From contig NZ_SHKR01000016.1 of the NCBI RefSeq assembly GCF_004217145.1, positions 186,001 through 250,000 on the forward strand: DNA of 64,000 nucleotides. Direction: 5' to 3'. The notes beneath the pieces are model-generated. The model saw only the letters and a list, made by a program, of their open reading frames with translations, did no database searches and was not told the DNA's origin. The stretch comes from Kribbella rubisoli (GTDB taxonomy: Bacteria > Actinomycetota > Actinomycetes > Propionibacteriales > Kribbellaceae). Both the position numbers and the translations under genes were made by a program. Position 1 is the stretch's first letter; every line of letters begins with the position of its first letter. This document shows, piece by piece, positions 26,298 to 34,899 of the stretch.

Positions 26298-27206
26298 ATG
26301 AGCACCCCTGACCTGGTTCGAGAGCTTGGCTTCCGTGTCCTCGACGAGGAGGACGACGACCCGGTGCTGCTGCGTGCCGACGGTACGCCGGTCGACACCT
26401 GGCGCGAGGGTTATCCGTACGGCGAGCGCCTGCCGCGGGAGATCTACGACCGGGACAAGCGGCTGCTCCAGATCGAGCTGCTGAAGCTCCAGTACTGGGT
26501 GAAGCGCTCGAAGCAGCGGCTGGTGATCGTGTTCGAGGGCCGGGACGCGGCGGGCAAGGGCGGGACGATCAAGCGGTTCATGGAGCACCTGAACCCGCGC
26601 GGCGCGAGCATCGTCGCACTCGAGAAGCCGACCGACCGCGAGCAGACCCAGTGGTACTTCCAGCGGTACGTCGCGCACCTGCCGGCTGCCGGTGAGATGA
26701 CGATGTTCGACCGCTCCTGGTACAACCGCGCGTGCGTCGAGCACGTGATGGGGTACTGCGACCAGGAGCAGTACGAGGAGTTCATGCGCCAGGCACCCGA
26801 ATTCGAGCGGATGCTGGTCCGGTCGGGGATCCTGCTGGTCAAGCTGTGGTTCTCGGTGTCGCAAGCGGAACAGCAGACCCGTTTCACCATCCGTCAGATC
26901 GACCCGGTGCGCCAGTGGAAGCTTTCGCCGACCGACCTCGCGTCGCTGGACAAGTGGTCGGCGTACACGGAGGCGAAGGAGGCGATGTTCCACTACACCG
27001 ACACCGAGCACGCGCCGTGGACCGTTGTGAAGAGCAACGACAAGAAGCGCGCGCGGCTGGAGGCGATGCGCCACGTCCTCAGCCTTTACGACTACACCGA
27101 CAAGGACGTAGAACTGGTTGGCCGCCCCGACCCCAAGATCCTGGGCCCGGCCGCCCAGGTTCTAGAACACGGCGAAACCGCGAACCGCGCCTTCCCCGAG
27201 CTCTAG
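26298..27206 (+). CDS. ppk2: Polyphosphate kinase 2 (PPK2)
   Basis: 302 aa single-domain PPK2. Walker A GRDAAGKGG (residues 81-89), Walker B-like FDRSWYNRA, and the lid segment RQIDPVRQWKLSP, all hallmarks of the enzymes that use polyphosphate to phosphorylate nucleotides (class assignment would need alignment). A GACGCT box ends 6 nt before the ATG, consistent with a leaderless transcript. Roles in phosphate storage and nucleotide balance. Confidence 0.93.
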   Translation: MSTPDLVRELGFRVLDEEDDDPVLLRADGTPVDTWREGYPYGERLPREIYDRDKRLLQIELLKLQYWVKRSKQRLVIVFEGRDAAGKGGTIKRFMEHLNPRGASIVALEKPTDREQTQWYFQRYVAHLPAAGEMTMFDRSWYNRACVEHVMGYCDQEQYEEFMRQAPEFERMLVRSGILLVKLWFSVSQAEQQTRFTIRQIDPVRQWKLSPTDLASLDKWSAYTEAKEAMFHYTDTEHAPWTVVKSNDKKRARLEAMRHVLSLYDYTDKDVELVGRPDPKILGPAAQVLEHGETANRAFPEL

Positions 27207-27991
27207 ACCGGCTTGCGGCCCCAGGCTGTGATCATCGGGGCGAGCATGAGGTCCAGGTCGCCGTGCGCGAGGTTCGTAAGGTGAGTCTGGATCTCCTCGG
27301 GTGTTGCCAGGCCGGCGGCCAGGAGTTGGTCGCGGACGTGGTGGAGCGTGGCCGATTCCAGGACTGCGCACGCTGGTGACGCGATGGGGAAGTAGGCCTC
27401 GGCGCGGACATCCTCCAGGTCTGACTCACGCAGTAGCCGGGGCAGCGTGCGGCCGTACGCGAAGTCGGCCCCGCGCTCGGCCATCAGCGATCGCATCTGG
27501 GCGCGCAACCGGTTCGCGAGCGCCTCGGCAGGGCCACGTTCATCGGGACAGGCCAGGGGCTGCAGGGCGGGGTCGCCGTCCTCGATGACCAGCCATCCGC
27601 CGGGCCGGAGCGCATCGATCATGGTTCGCATCGCGGCCGCGCGATCCTTCAGGTGCACCAGGACGAGCCGGGCGTGGACCAGGTCGAACTGCTCCGCAGG
27701 CGGCGGATCCCGGAGTACGTCGTGCCGGCGTACCTCGAGCACGCCACCGGCCGCGGGCTCGGCCCACGACACGTCGATGTCCGTGGCCAGCACCCGGCCG
27801 CTCGTCCCGACGCGCCCGGCCAGTCCGCGCGGCACCGACACGCCGCCGGCACCGACCTCCCAGCACCGCCACCCTTCACCGAGCCCCAGGTCGTCGAGGT
27901 GGCGAAAGGTCCACGGGTCGAACAGTTCGGCGAGCGCCGCGAACCGTTCACCGGCCTCCGGGCGACGGTTGTCGAGCAGATAGCGGTTCAC
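27203..27991 (-). CDS. Class I SAM-dependent methyltransferase
   Basis: 262 aa. SAM motif I reads EVGAGGVSVPRGLA, then ATDIDVSW (acidic loop), FDLVHARLVLVHL and ALRPGGWLVIED. The fold matches ubiquinone/small-molecule methyltransferases. GTG at 27991; the divergent rox starts 17 bp away. Minus-strand CATACT (28003-27998) lies 6 nt before it, overlapping the plus-strand box of rox. Confidence 0.85.
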   Translation of the reverse strand: MNRYLLDNRRPEAGERFAALAELFDPWTFRHLDDLGLGEGWRCWEVGAGGVSVPRGLAGRVGTSGRVLATDIDVSWAEPAAGGVLEVRRHDVLRDPPPAEQFDLVHARLVLVHLKDRAAAMRTMIDALRPGGWLVIEDGDPALQPLACPDERGPAEALANRLRAQMRSLMAERGADFAYGRTLPRLLRESDLEDVRAEAYFPIASPACAVLESATLHHVRDQLLAAGLATPEEIQTHLTNLAHGDLDLMLAPMITAWGRKPV

Positions 27992-27996
27992 TGCAC

Positions 27997-28003
27997 CAGT
28001 ATG
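27997..28003. promoter_or_regulatory. Overlapping divergent -10 hexamers
   Basis: CAGTATG reads CAGTAT rightward (to rox, 6 nt before GTG 28009) and CATACT leftward (6 nt before GTG 27991). Both fit the ANNNT core, so one symmetrical element may drive two leaderless mRNAs. Confidence 0.5.
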
Positions 28004-28008
28004 GCGGG

Positions 28009-29439
28009 GTGGAAACCTTCGACGTAGTCATCGCCGGGTGCGGCCCGACTGGCGCGATGCTCGCCGCCGAACTGCGGCTGCACGACGTACGCGTACTCGT
28101 TCTGGACAAGGAAACCGAGCCCGCGTCCATCGTCCGAATTGTCGGACTGCATATTCGCAGTCTCGAAGTGCTGGCGATGCGGGGCCTGCTGGATCGCATG
28201 CTCGAACGCGGCAGGAAACGTCCGGCCGGCGGTTTCTTCGCCGCTATCAACAAGCCCGCACCTGCGGACCTGGATTCCGCACACGCCTATCTGCTCGGCA
28301 TTCCGCAGCCGGTCGTCGTTCAACTCCTCGAGGAACACGCGATTCACCGTGGGGCGCAGGTACGGCGTGGTTGTGCGGTGGTCGGCTTCGAACAGGACGA
28401 CAAGGGTGTGACTGCCGAGCTGGACAACGGGGAGCAGTTGCGTTCGCGGTACCTCGTCGGCTGCGACGGCTCCCGCAGTACGGTCCGCAAGCTGCTCGGC
28501 GTCGGCTTCCCCGGCGAGCCTTCGCGGAACGAAACGCTGATGGGCGAGCTGGAACTCGACGTGCCACAGGACGAGCTTGCCGCCAAGGTGACCGAAGTCC
28601 GCGAGACCTACAAGACCTTCAGCATCACGCCGTTCGCCGACGGGATCTATCGCGTTGTAATCCCCGTCGCGGGAGTCAGTGAGCGCGCCGAACCTACGCT
28701 CGACGATTTCAGACAACACCTGCGCACGATCGCCGGGACCGACTTCGGAGCGCATTCCCCGCACTGGTTGTCGCGCTTCGGGGATGCCACCCGGCTGGCC
28801 GAGCGTTATCGCATCAGGCGCGTATTGCTGGCCGGCGATGCAGCGCACATTCATCCGCCGACCGGGGGACAGGGCCTCAACCTCGGCATTCAGGACGCAT
28901 TCAACCTCGGCTGGAAGCTGGCCGCAGAGATCCGCGGCTGGGCGCCGGAAACGCTGCTGGACACCTACGAGGCCGAACGTCACCCAGTTGCCGAGGATGT
29001 GCTGGACAACACCCGGGCCCAGATGGAGCTGCTCTCCACCGACCCAGGCCCACAGGCCGTACGCCGGCTGCTCACCGAACTCATGGACTTCGTCGAGGTG
29101 AACCGCCACCTGATCGAGAAGATCACCGCGATCGACATCCGCTACGACTTCGGCGAAGGCCCTGACCTGCAAGGCCGCCGCCTACGCGACCTCAAAACCA
29201 AGCACGGCAACCTCTACGACCTCCTGCACCACGGCCGCGGCCTGCTCCTGGACCGCACCGAACACCTCACCACCGACGGCTGGTCGGACCGAGTCGACCA
29301 CCTCACCGACCCCACCGTCGCAGTAGACGCCCCCGCCCTCCTCCTACGCCCCGACGGCCACATCGCCTGGCTCGGCACCAACCAGCAAGACCTGACCACG
29401 CAGCTGACCCGCTGGTTCGGAGCAGGGGTTACTGGTTGA
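28009..29439 (+). CDS. rox: Rifampicin monooxygenase (Rox-type FAD monooxygenase)
   Basis: 476 aa class A flavoprotein. FAD motif VVIAGCGPTG (residues 6-15), the DG strand (LVGCDGSRSTVRKLLGVGFPGEP), and the GD motif GDAAHIHPPTGGQGLNLG (Asp277). The whole sequence, from ELRLHDVRVLVLDKETEP through STDPGPQAVRRLL to the RPDGHIAWLG tail, follows the pattern I recall for actinobacterial Rox/Iri, enzymes that hydroxylate and linearize rifamycins and give intrinsic resistance. GTG start preceded by CAGTAT (leaderless). The 3' end overlaps the histidine kinase gene by 11 bp. Resistance is inference from family. Confidence 0.85.
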   Translation: METFDVVIAGCGPTGAMLAAELRLHDVRVLVLDKETEPASIVRIVGLHIRSLEVLAMRGLLDRMLERGRKRPAGGFFAAINKPAPADLDSAHAYLLGIPQPVVVQLLEEHAIHRGAQVRRGCAVVGFEQDDKGVTAELDNGEQLRSRYLVGCDGSRSTVRKLLGVGFPGEPSRNETLMGELELDVPQDELAAKVTEVRETYKTFSITPFADGIYRVVIPVAGVSERAEPTLDDFRQHLRTIAGTDFGAHSPHWLSRFGDATRLAERYRIRRVLLAGDAAHIHPPTGGQGLNLGIQDAFNLGWKLAAEIRGWAPETLLDTYEAERHPVAEDVLDNTRAQMELLSTDPGPQAVRRLLTELMDFVEVNRHLIEKITAIDIRYDFGEGPDLQGRRLRDLKTKHGNLYDLLHHGRGLLLDRTEHLTTDGWSDRVDHLTDPTVAVDAPALLLRPDGHIAWLGTNQQDLTTQLTRWFGAGVTG

Positions 29440-30925
29440 GGGGGAGGTAGATGGTGAAGGTTGCGCCGTGGGGTTGGGTGTCGGTGGTGGTGACGCGGCC
29501 GTTGTGGGCGGCTACCAGGGCGGCGACGATGGAGAGGCCCAGGCCCGAGCCGCCGGTGGTGCGGTTGCGGGCGGTGTCGGCTCGGTAGAAGCGTTCGAAG
29601 ACGGGCGCCTTCTGTTCGTCGGAGAGGCCGGGGCCGGTGTCTCTGACTTCCATGACCGCTTCGTTGCCTCGGGTGCCTACCGAGACCGTGATCGGCGCAT
29701 CCACCGGGGTGTAGTTCAGCGCGTTGCTGACGAGGTTGCCCAGCACCTGCCGGAGGCGGGCCTCGTCGCCCTCGACGACGGGAGCCTCCGAGTCAGGCAG
29801 GATCGTGAGCGAGAGGGTGCGGTCCGGCTGGATGGCTTGGGCGTTGTGGAGGGCGTCGGCGGCGATCGGGAGTAGATCGACGGATTCCATCCGCAGCGGG
29901 CGCTGCTGGTCCAGGCGTGCGAGCAGCAGCAGGTCGTCGACGAGGAGTCCCATCCGCTTCGCCTCGTCCTCGATCCGGCGCATCGTGTCCGAGTCCGTCG
30001 TGTCGCCACGCTGCCGCGACAACTCCGCGAACCCGCGGATCGACGTCAACGGCGTACGCAGCTCGTGCGACGCGTCCGCCACGAACCGCCGCATCCGGTC
30101 CTCCGACTGCCGTGCCGCCTCCTCCGAACGCCGGGCAGTGTCCTCGGACCGCCGCGCGGCAAACTCCGAGGCCGTCCGCTGTGCGAAGGCGGTCTCGATC
30201 TGACCGAGCATCTGGTTCAGTGCGAGCGACAGCCGCCCGACCTCGGTCCGCGGATCCCGTTGCGGTACCCGTCGCGACAGATCCCCGCCGGCGATCGCCA
30301 CCGCGGTGTGCTCGACGTCCTCGAGCCCGCGCAGACTTCGCCGTACAACGTAGGTCCCGACACCGGCCAGGAGCACCAGGAGGATGACTCCGGCAGCGAC
30401 CTGGATCCCGACCAGGCGCTGGATCGTGTGGTCCATCTCCTTCAGGCTCTGCGCGACCATGACGGACCCCTGCTCGTCGTCCGTCGGCACCGCGAGCACC
30501 CGCCAGGTGGCGCCGCCGGACTGGGCCTCGACGTTGAACGACTTCCCGTTGAGCGCGCGCACCTGGTTCAGGTTGAGCGTGGGCAGCTTCGGCAGCGGCT
30601 CGGTCTCGTCGGGCCGCGCGTTGACCGGCCCGTTGTCGCTGTCGCCCTCCGAGTTACTGAACTGGACCACGAACTGACTGGGCAACTGCCGCCTCGACGG
30701 ACCGGCGCCCGGCGGCAGCGGACGGCGATCGGACGGCGCATGGGACAGCGGCACGGCGGTCTGCTGCAGCTGCTCGTCGACGCGGTCGATCAGGTACCCG
30801 CGCATGATCGTCGTCGCCAGTACGCCGGACGCACCGAGCGCGACGACCACCAGCGCCAGCAGGACGACGACGATCGTGACGCGCAACGGGTACCGGTCGG
30901 CGAACCGCCGGTGGGTCGGTTGCAT
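29429..30925 (-). CDS. Two-component sensor histidine kinase
   Basis: 498 aa. TM1 at residues 15-37, extracellular sensor (about 40-168), TM2 at 170-193, HAMP (194-247), then a coiled extension with three tandem seven-residue ARRSED-type repeats (257-277), DHp with His287 in DASHELRTPL, and HATPase boxes NLVSNALNY, DTGPGL and GGSGLGLSIV. Overlaps the regulator's stop by one base (start 30925), so the two are cotranslated. The extracellular part has no recognised fold; it is Pro- and Asp-rich. Confidence 0.93.
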   Translation of the reverse strand: MQPTHRRFADRYPLRVTIVVVLLALVVVALGASGVLATTIMRGYLIDRVDEQLQQTAVPLSHAPSDRRPLPPGAGPSRRQLPSQFVVQFSNSEGDSDNGPVNARPDETEPLPKLPTLNLNQVRALNGKSFNVEAQSGGATWRVLAVPTDDEQGSVMVAQSLKEMDHTIQRLVGIQVAAGVILLVLLAGVGTYVVRRSLRGLEDVEHTAVAIAGGDLSRRVPQRDPRTEVGRLSLALNQMLGQIETAFAQRTASEFAARRSEDTARRSEEAARQSEDRMRRFVADASHELRTPLTSIRGFAELSRQRGDTTDSDTMRRIEDEAKRMGLLVDDLLLLARLDQQRPLRMESVDLLPIAADALHNAQAIQPDRTLSLTILPDSEAPVVEGDEARLRQVLGNLVSNALNYTPVDAPITVSVGTRGNEAVMEVRDTGPGLSDEQKAPVFERFYRADTARNRTTGGSGLGLSIVAALVAAHNGRVTTTDTQPHGATFTIYLPLNQ

Positions 30926-31626
30926 CAGTTGGGGCCTCGCGGGGTGCGCAGGACGTAGCCGACCCCGCGGACGGTGTGGAGCAGCTTCTGGTCGCCGGTG
31001 TCGACCTTGCGGCGTAGGTACGACATGTACGACTCGACCACGCCCGCGTCACCGGTGAAGTCATAGTTCCACACCGCGGAGAGGATCTGGCCCTTCGACA
31101 TCACCCGCTCCGCGTTCTCCAGCAGGCACCGCAGCAGCTTGAACTCGGTCAGCGACAGCTGCACCGCCTGACCGCTCTTGAACACCTCGTAGCTGTCCTC
31201 GTTGAGCTCCAGGTCCGCATAACGCAGTACGGCGGCCTCCGTCGCGGTCTGCTCGCGGTGACCGGATCGGCGGAGCAGCGCACGCACCCGTGCGACCAGC
31301 TCGTCCAGGCTGAACGGCTTGGTGACGTAGTCGTCGCCGCCGGTCTGCAGCCCGAGCACCTTGTCCTCAACCGCGTCACGGGCGGTGAGGAACAGCACCG
31401 GCACGTGCCGGTCCTCGCCACGGAGCCGGCGGACCACCTCGAACCCGTCCAGGCCGGGCATCATCACGTCGAGCACCACCAGGTCGGGCTCCACGTCACG
31501 CGCCTTGCGCAGCGCCTCGGCGCCGTGGGTCGCCGTGGTGACGTCGTACCCGGCGAAACGCAGACTTGCGGACAGGAGCTCGACGATGTTCGGCTCGTCG
31601 TCGACGACCAGTAGATGCGGACTCAT
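30925..31626 (-). CDS. OmpR-family response regulator
   Basis: 233 aa. Receiver with Asp9-Asp10, phospho-acceptor Asp53 (LVVLDVMMPG), Lys103 (VTKPF), then a winged-helix DNA-binding domain (LSLTEFKLLRCLLEN, YMSYLRRKVDTG, LLHTVRGVGYVLR). Start ATG 31626 is chosen over an upstream TTG (31677) because a CAGACT box ends 6 nt before it and the direct repeat at 31658-31674 would otherwise be coding. Overall pattern resembles mycobacterial MprA/TcrA types. Confidence 0.93.
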   Translation of the reverse strand: MSPHLLVVDDEPNIVELLSASLRFAGYDVTTATHGAEALRKARDVEPDLVVLDVMMPGLDGFEVVRRLRGEDRHVPVLFLTARDAVEDKVLGLQTGGDDYVTKPFSLDELVARVRALLRRSGHREQTATEAAVLRYADLELNEDSYEVFKSGQAVQLSLTEFKLLRCLLENAERVMSKGQILSAVWNYDFTGDAGVVESYMSYLRRKVDTGDQKLLHTVRGVGYVLRTPRGPN

Positions 31627-31632
31627 GCTGAC

Positions 31633-31674
31633 AGTCTGCCGTGAGTTCCCATGTGAACCCTGGAAGCTTCCTGG
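31633..31674 (-). promoter_or_regulatory. Response-regulator promoter with direct repeat
   Basis: Plus-strand CCCTGG (31658-31663) and TCCTGG (31669-31674) are 11 bp apart; the -10 box CAGACT is at 31638-31633, 20 bp downstream on the minus strand. The geometry is the same as at 3211-3252. Likely autoregulation. Confidence 0.5.
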
Positions 31675-31692
31675 CAATCAGCTGTGAGTGAC

Positions 31693-32235
31693 TCAGCGTG
31701 GCCCGTGCTTGAACCCCCACTTCTGACCGGCCGCGTCGCGGGCGGAGCCGTCGTTGATCATCGTTGCGGTCGCGGCGTTGTCCGCCACCACCGCACTCAC
31801 GTTCACGGTGCTGCCGGTCTTGATCGACGCGATGCCGTCCCGGGCGGAGTTCACCAGCGTGGCGGCGTCCACCTTGTACGTGCGGCTGTACCCGTCGTCG
31901 CTCTTGACCGTGATCGAGTCCTTGCTGACCGCGGTCACGGACCCACGCTGCGTCGCGACGGTCTGGTACCCGCCGCCTTCCTTCGGTACGACGAACTCGC
32001 CGTGCAGCGCCCCGCCGATCCCGAACTCACCCCGCGGCCCGAAGCCGCCCTTACCGGGCCGGTCGGGCTTCTGCTGTTGCTGCCCGGGCGTGGACGGCGA
32101 CCCTGAGGGCGACACCGAGGGTGACGGCGTCGGATCCGCGTTGGTCGCTGCCCAGGCGACTCCGCCGGCAGTAGTCGTCACGGCAACCGCGGCGACGGTG
32201 CCGATGAGCCGCCATCGCTTCTGCGAAAGCTTCAT
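31693..32235 (-). CDS. Secreted DUF5666-like protein
   Basis: 180 aa. Signal peptide (KRWRLIGTVAAVAVTTTAGGVAWA, cleavage near residue 29), a Pro/Ser/Gly-rich linker, then a beta-rich C-terminal domain (GSVTAVSKDSITVKSDDGYSRTYKVD and VNVSAVVADNAATATMINDG), as in DUF5666 OB-like folds. It sits 66 bp upstream of the regulator in the same direction and may be a target or extracytoplasmic partner of the kinase. Function unknown. Upstream, TTAGG- and TCAG-like half-sites occur 22 bp apart (about 32307-32333). Confidence 0.8.
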   Translation of the reverse strand: MKLSQKRWRLIGTVAAVAVTTTAGGVAWAATNADPTPSPSVSPSGSPSTPGQQQQKPDRPGKGGFGPRGEFGIGGALHGEFVVPKEGGGYQTVATQRGSVTAVSKDSITVKSDDGYSRTYKVDAATLVNSARDGIASIKTGSTVNVSAVVADNAATATMINDGSARDAAGQKWGFKHGPR

Positions 32236-32358
32236 CCTGCTGCGCCTTCCGTACTGCGTGCCGGGCCGTCACCTGACACTGGGTCTTTCCACGCTGCACC
32301 ACGCAACTGAGACGAAGCTCCGGTGCACCTAAGAATCAGCTGGCAGTTCGATCAAGGG

Positions 32359-32832
32359 TCAGACGATGAAGAGAACGGCGATCAGCCACAGCGCGGCGGC
32401 CAGCGACGTACCGATGAGCTCGATGAGCATCGAGACGCCGGTCTCCTTGAGCGCGTGCTTGGTGGAGGTCCACGCGGCGGCGTGGGTGCGCAGCCGATGC
32501 AGCTCGGAGATGTAGACGCCGACCGGGAAGCCGATGAACATGCCGACCACCGGGATCACGAAGAACCCGACGATGCCGAGCAGCACCCCGACCACCATCG
32601 AGCGGCGCGGTACGCCGGCCTCGCGGAGCCGGCGCTCCGGTACCACGTACTTGACCACCTGACTGGCACCGATCAGGACCACGGTGATCGCGAACACGAT
32701 CCACCCGGTCGCACTGTGCTCGACGATCGCCCAGACCAGGATCGCCGCCAGGCTGAGGATCGCCCCGGGCAGGATCGGCACGACGATGCCCACGATCCCG
32801 ACAAAGATCGCGATCCCGACAAGTACCGTCAC
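32359..32832 (-). CDS. DUF456-family membrane protein
   Basis: 157 aa with four to five membrane helices; the DUF456 pattern of IVGIVVPILPGAILSLAAIL and GFFVIPVVGMFIGFPVGVYISEL is present. GTG 32832 is chosen because GGAG lies 7 nt before it; the open frame upstream enters the divergent debranching-enzyme gene. DUF456 proteins have no established activity. Divergent from 32887 with 54 bp between. Confidence 0.85.
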   Translation of the reverse strand: MTVLVGIAIFVGIVGIVVPILPGAILSLAAILVWAIVEHSATGWIVFAITVVLIGASQVVKYVVPERRLREAGVPRRSMVVGVLLGIVGFFVIPVVGMFIGFPVGVYISELHRLRTHAAAWTSTKHALKETGVSMLIELIGTSLAAALWLIAVLFIV

Positions 32833-32886
32833 GCCAGTCTCCACACACCACACTGTGCCGCAAACCGTCCCCTTTAGGGTGGAGAC

Positions 32887-34899
32887 ATGTCCCAGCTGCA
32901 CGAATTGGTCACCGCTCTTGCCGCCCCATGGGTGGTTCTCTCGCCGCGATCCGGTCAGCTGACCGGCTCCGGCGCCGAGGGGGTGTACGCGCGGGACCGG
33001 CGGATCCTGTCCCGGCTGAGCGTCACCGTCGACGGCCGGGAACCGATCCCGGTCCACGTCGACGAGCGGGACGCGGCCACGCATCAGTACGTCGCGACGG
33101 TCGAGGGACTCGGCGACACCCGGCACGACCCGACCGTGATGCTGTACCGCACCCGGACGGTCGACGACGACGGCCTGACCGAGCAGATCACGCTGGTGAA
33201 CCGTTCCCGCTCGGCGATCGAGGGCCGACTAGATGTTGCCCTGGGCACCGATCTGGCCGGTACGGCGGCGGTCCGCAGCGGCGCCGCCGCGAGCCTGCCG
33301 CAGCTCGCTCCGTTCCCGGACGGTCCCGGCCGTACGCGCTGGGAGAGCGATGACACCCGAGTCGTCGTCACCGCCGACCCCGGCGTCACGGCGACGCCCC
33401 GGCTCGAGCCGGGGGAGGAGTTCACGATCACCCTCCGCGTCACGGCCGAGTTCCCGAAGTCGACCACCGGCTTCTCGATCGAGCCGCCCGCCGAGCGCAC
33501 GCCGTACGACGTCACCGTCCACTGCGACGACAAGCGGGTCGAGCGTTGGATCGACCGTTCGCTCGAAGACATCAGCGCACTCCAGCTGGCCGCCGGCAAC
33601 GACCGGTACCTCGGCGCCGGCCCGCCCTGGTACCTCACGCTCTTCGGCCGCGATTCGCTGATCTCGTCCGGCATGCTCATCCCGGTCGACCCGGCCCTCG
33701 CGGCCGGCACCCTCCGCGCGCTGGCTGCCTGGCAAGGCACGAAGGTCGACGCCGAGTCGGCCGAGCAGCCCGGCAAGATCCCGCACGAGCTGCGCGCCGA
33801 GGTCGCCGATCACGGCGGCGGCCTGGTCCTCCCCGCGGCGTACTACGGCACGCACGACGCGACCCAGTTGTGGATCATGACCCTGCACAAGGCCTGTCGC
33901 TGGGGGATGCCGGCTGACGAGGTCCGTGACCTGCTGCCGAACCTCCGACGCGCGCTCACCTGGATGAAGGAGTACGCCGACCCGGACGGCGACGGCTTCC
34001 TCGAGTACGTCGACGAGTCCGGCCACGGCCTGGCCAACCAGGGATGGAAGGACTCCGTCGACGCAGTGCAATGGCCTGACGGCACACTCGCCACCGCACC
34101 AATCGCGCTGTGCGAAGTACAGGGCTACGCGTACGCCGCCGCGGTGCGAGGCGCCGAGCTGCTCGAGGCGCACGGCGAGTCCGGTGACGAGTGGCGCGAA
34201 TGGGCGGTCGCACTACAGGAGCGTTTCCGCAAGACGTTCTGGGTCGACGGCTACCCGGCCATCGCGCTCGACGGTGCGAAGAACCCGGTCGCCGGCCGCG
34301 CATCGAACATGGGCCACCTGCTCGGCACCGGCCTGCTCGACGCCGACGAGGAGCAGGTCGTCGCCGAGGTCCTCGCCGGCGACGATCTGAACAGCGGCTT
34401 CGGACTGCGAACGTTGTCCACGGCAATGACCCGCTTCAACCCGCTCGGGTACCACACCGGCAGCGTCTGGCCGCACGACACCGCGATGACGGTCCAAGGC
34501 CTGTTCGCGACCGGTCAGTCCGACGTTGCGACGTCGTACGTCGAGGGCCTGATCCGCGCGGCGGACGCGTTCGGCTACCGGCTCCCGGAGCTGTACGGCG
34601 GCCGCGGTACGAGCGAGGAGAACACGCCAACGCCGTACCCGCTGTCGTGTCGTCCGCAGGCCTGGGCCGCAGCGTCCGCGGTCGCGGTGCTCGTGGCCGC
34701 GCTCGGCATCGAGCCGGACGTCCCGGGCGGCACCCTGGTCATCAATCCCGCGGAGTCGATGCCCTGGAATGCACTCGAGGTAAGGGGTTTGCGCATCGGC
34801 ACGGATACGTTGTCCGTGCGCCTCGACGGCGAGACGCTCACGGTGCTCGAAGCGCCTCAGAGTGCGGTGATCAGCGCGAACGCCGAGAGTCCGAGGTAG
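32887..34899 (+). CDS. Glycogen-debranching N-terminal domain / amylo-alpha-1,6-glucosidase-type protein
   Basis: 670 aa. N-terminal beta-sandwich (residues 10-215, SGEGVYARDRRIL-like opening) and a C-terminal (alpha/alpha)6 barrel with AGNDRYLGAGPPWYLTLFGRDSL, the LANQGWKDSVDAV loop (candidate acidic residues D and E) and GYHTGSVWPHDTAM. This MGH1-like type is common in actinobacteria; activity on glucans or other sugars is unproven. TAGGGT ends 6 nt before the ATG (leaderless). The last 43 bp overlap the convergent LysE gene. Confidence 0.85.
   Translation: MSQLHELVTALAAPWVVLSPRSGQLTGSGAEGVYARDRRILSRLSVTVDGREPIPVHVDERDAATHQYVATVEGLGDTRHDPTVMLYRTRTVDDDGLTEQITLVNRSRSAIEGRLDVALGTDLAGTAAVRSGAAASLPQLAPFPDGPGRTRWESDDTRVVVTADPGVTATPRLEPGEEFTITLRVTAEFPKSTTGFSIEPPAERTPYDVTVHCDDKRVERWIDRSLEDISALQLAAGNDRYLGAGPPWYLTLFGRDSLISSGMLIPVDPALAAGTLRALAAWQGTKVDAESAEQPGKIPHELRAEVADHGGGLVLPAAYYGTHDATQLWIMTLHKACRWGMPADEVRDLLPNLRRALTWMKEYADPDGDGFLEYVDESGHGLANQGWKDSVDAVQWPDGTLATAPIALCEVQGYAYAAAVRGAELLEAHGESGDEWREWAVALQERFRKTFWVDGYPAIALDGAKNPVAGRASNMGHLLGTGLLDADEEQVVAEVLAGDDLNSGFGLRTLSTAMTRFNPLGYHTGSVWPHDTAMTVQGLFATGQSDVATSYVEGLIRAADAFGYRLPELYGGRGTSEENTPTPYPLSCRPQAWAAASAVAVLVAALGIEPDVPGGTLVINPAESMPWNALEVRGLRIGTDTLSVRLDGETLTVLEAPQSAVISANAESPR

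Noticed and set aside
27203..29439. Antibiotic biosynthetic cluster around rox and the methyltransferase
   Set aside because: No synthase, tailoring set or exporter nearby; rox alone fits resistance.
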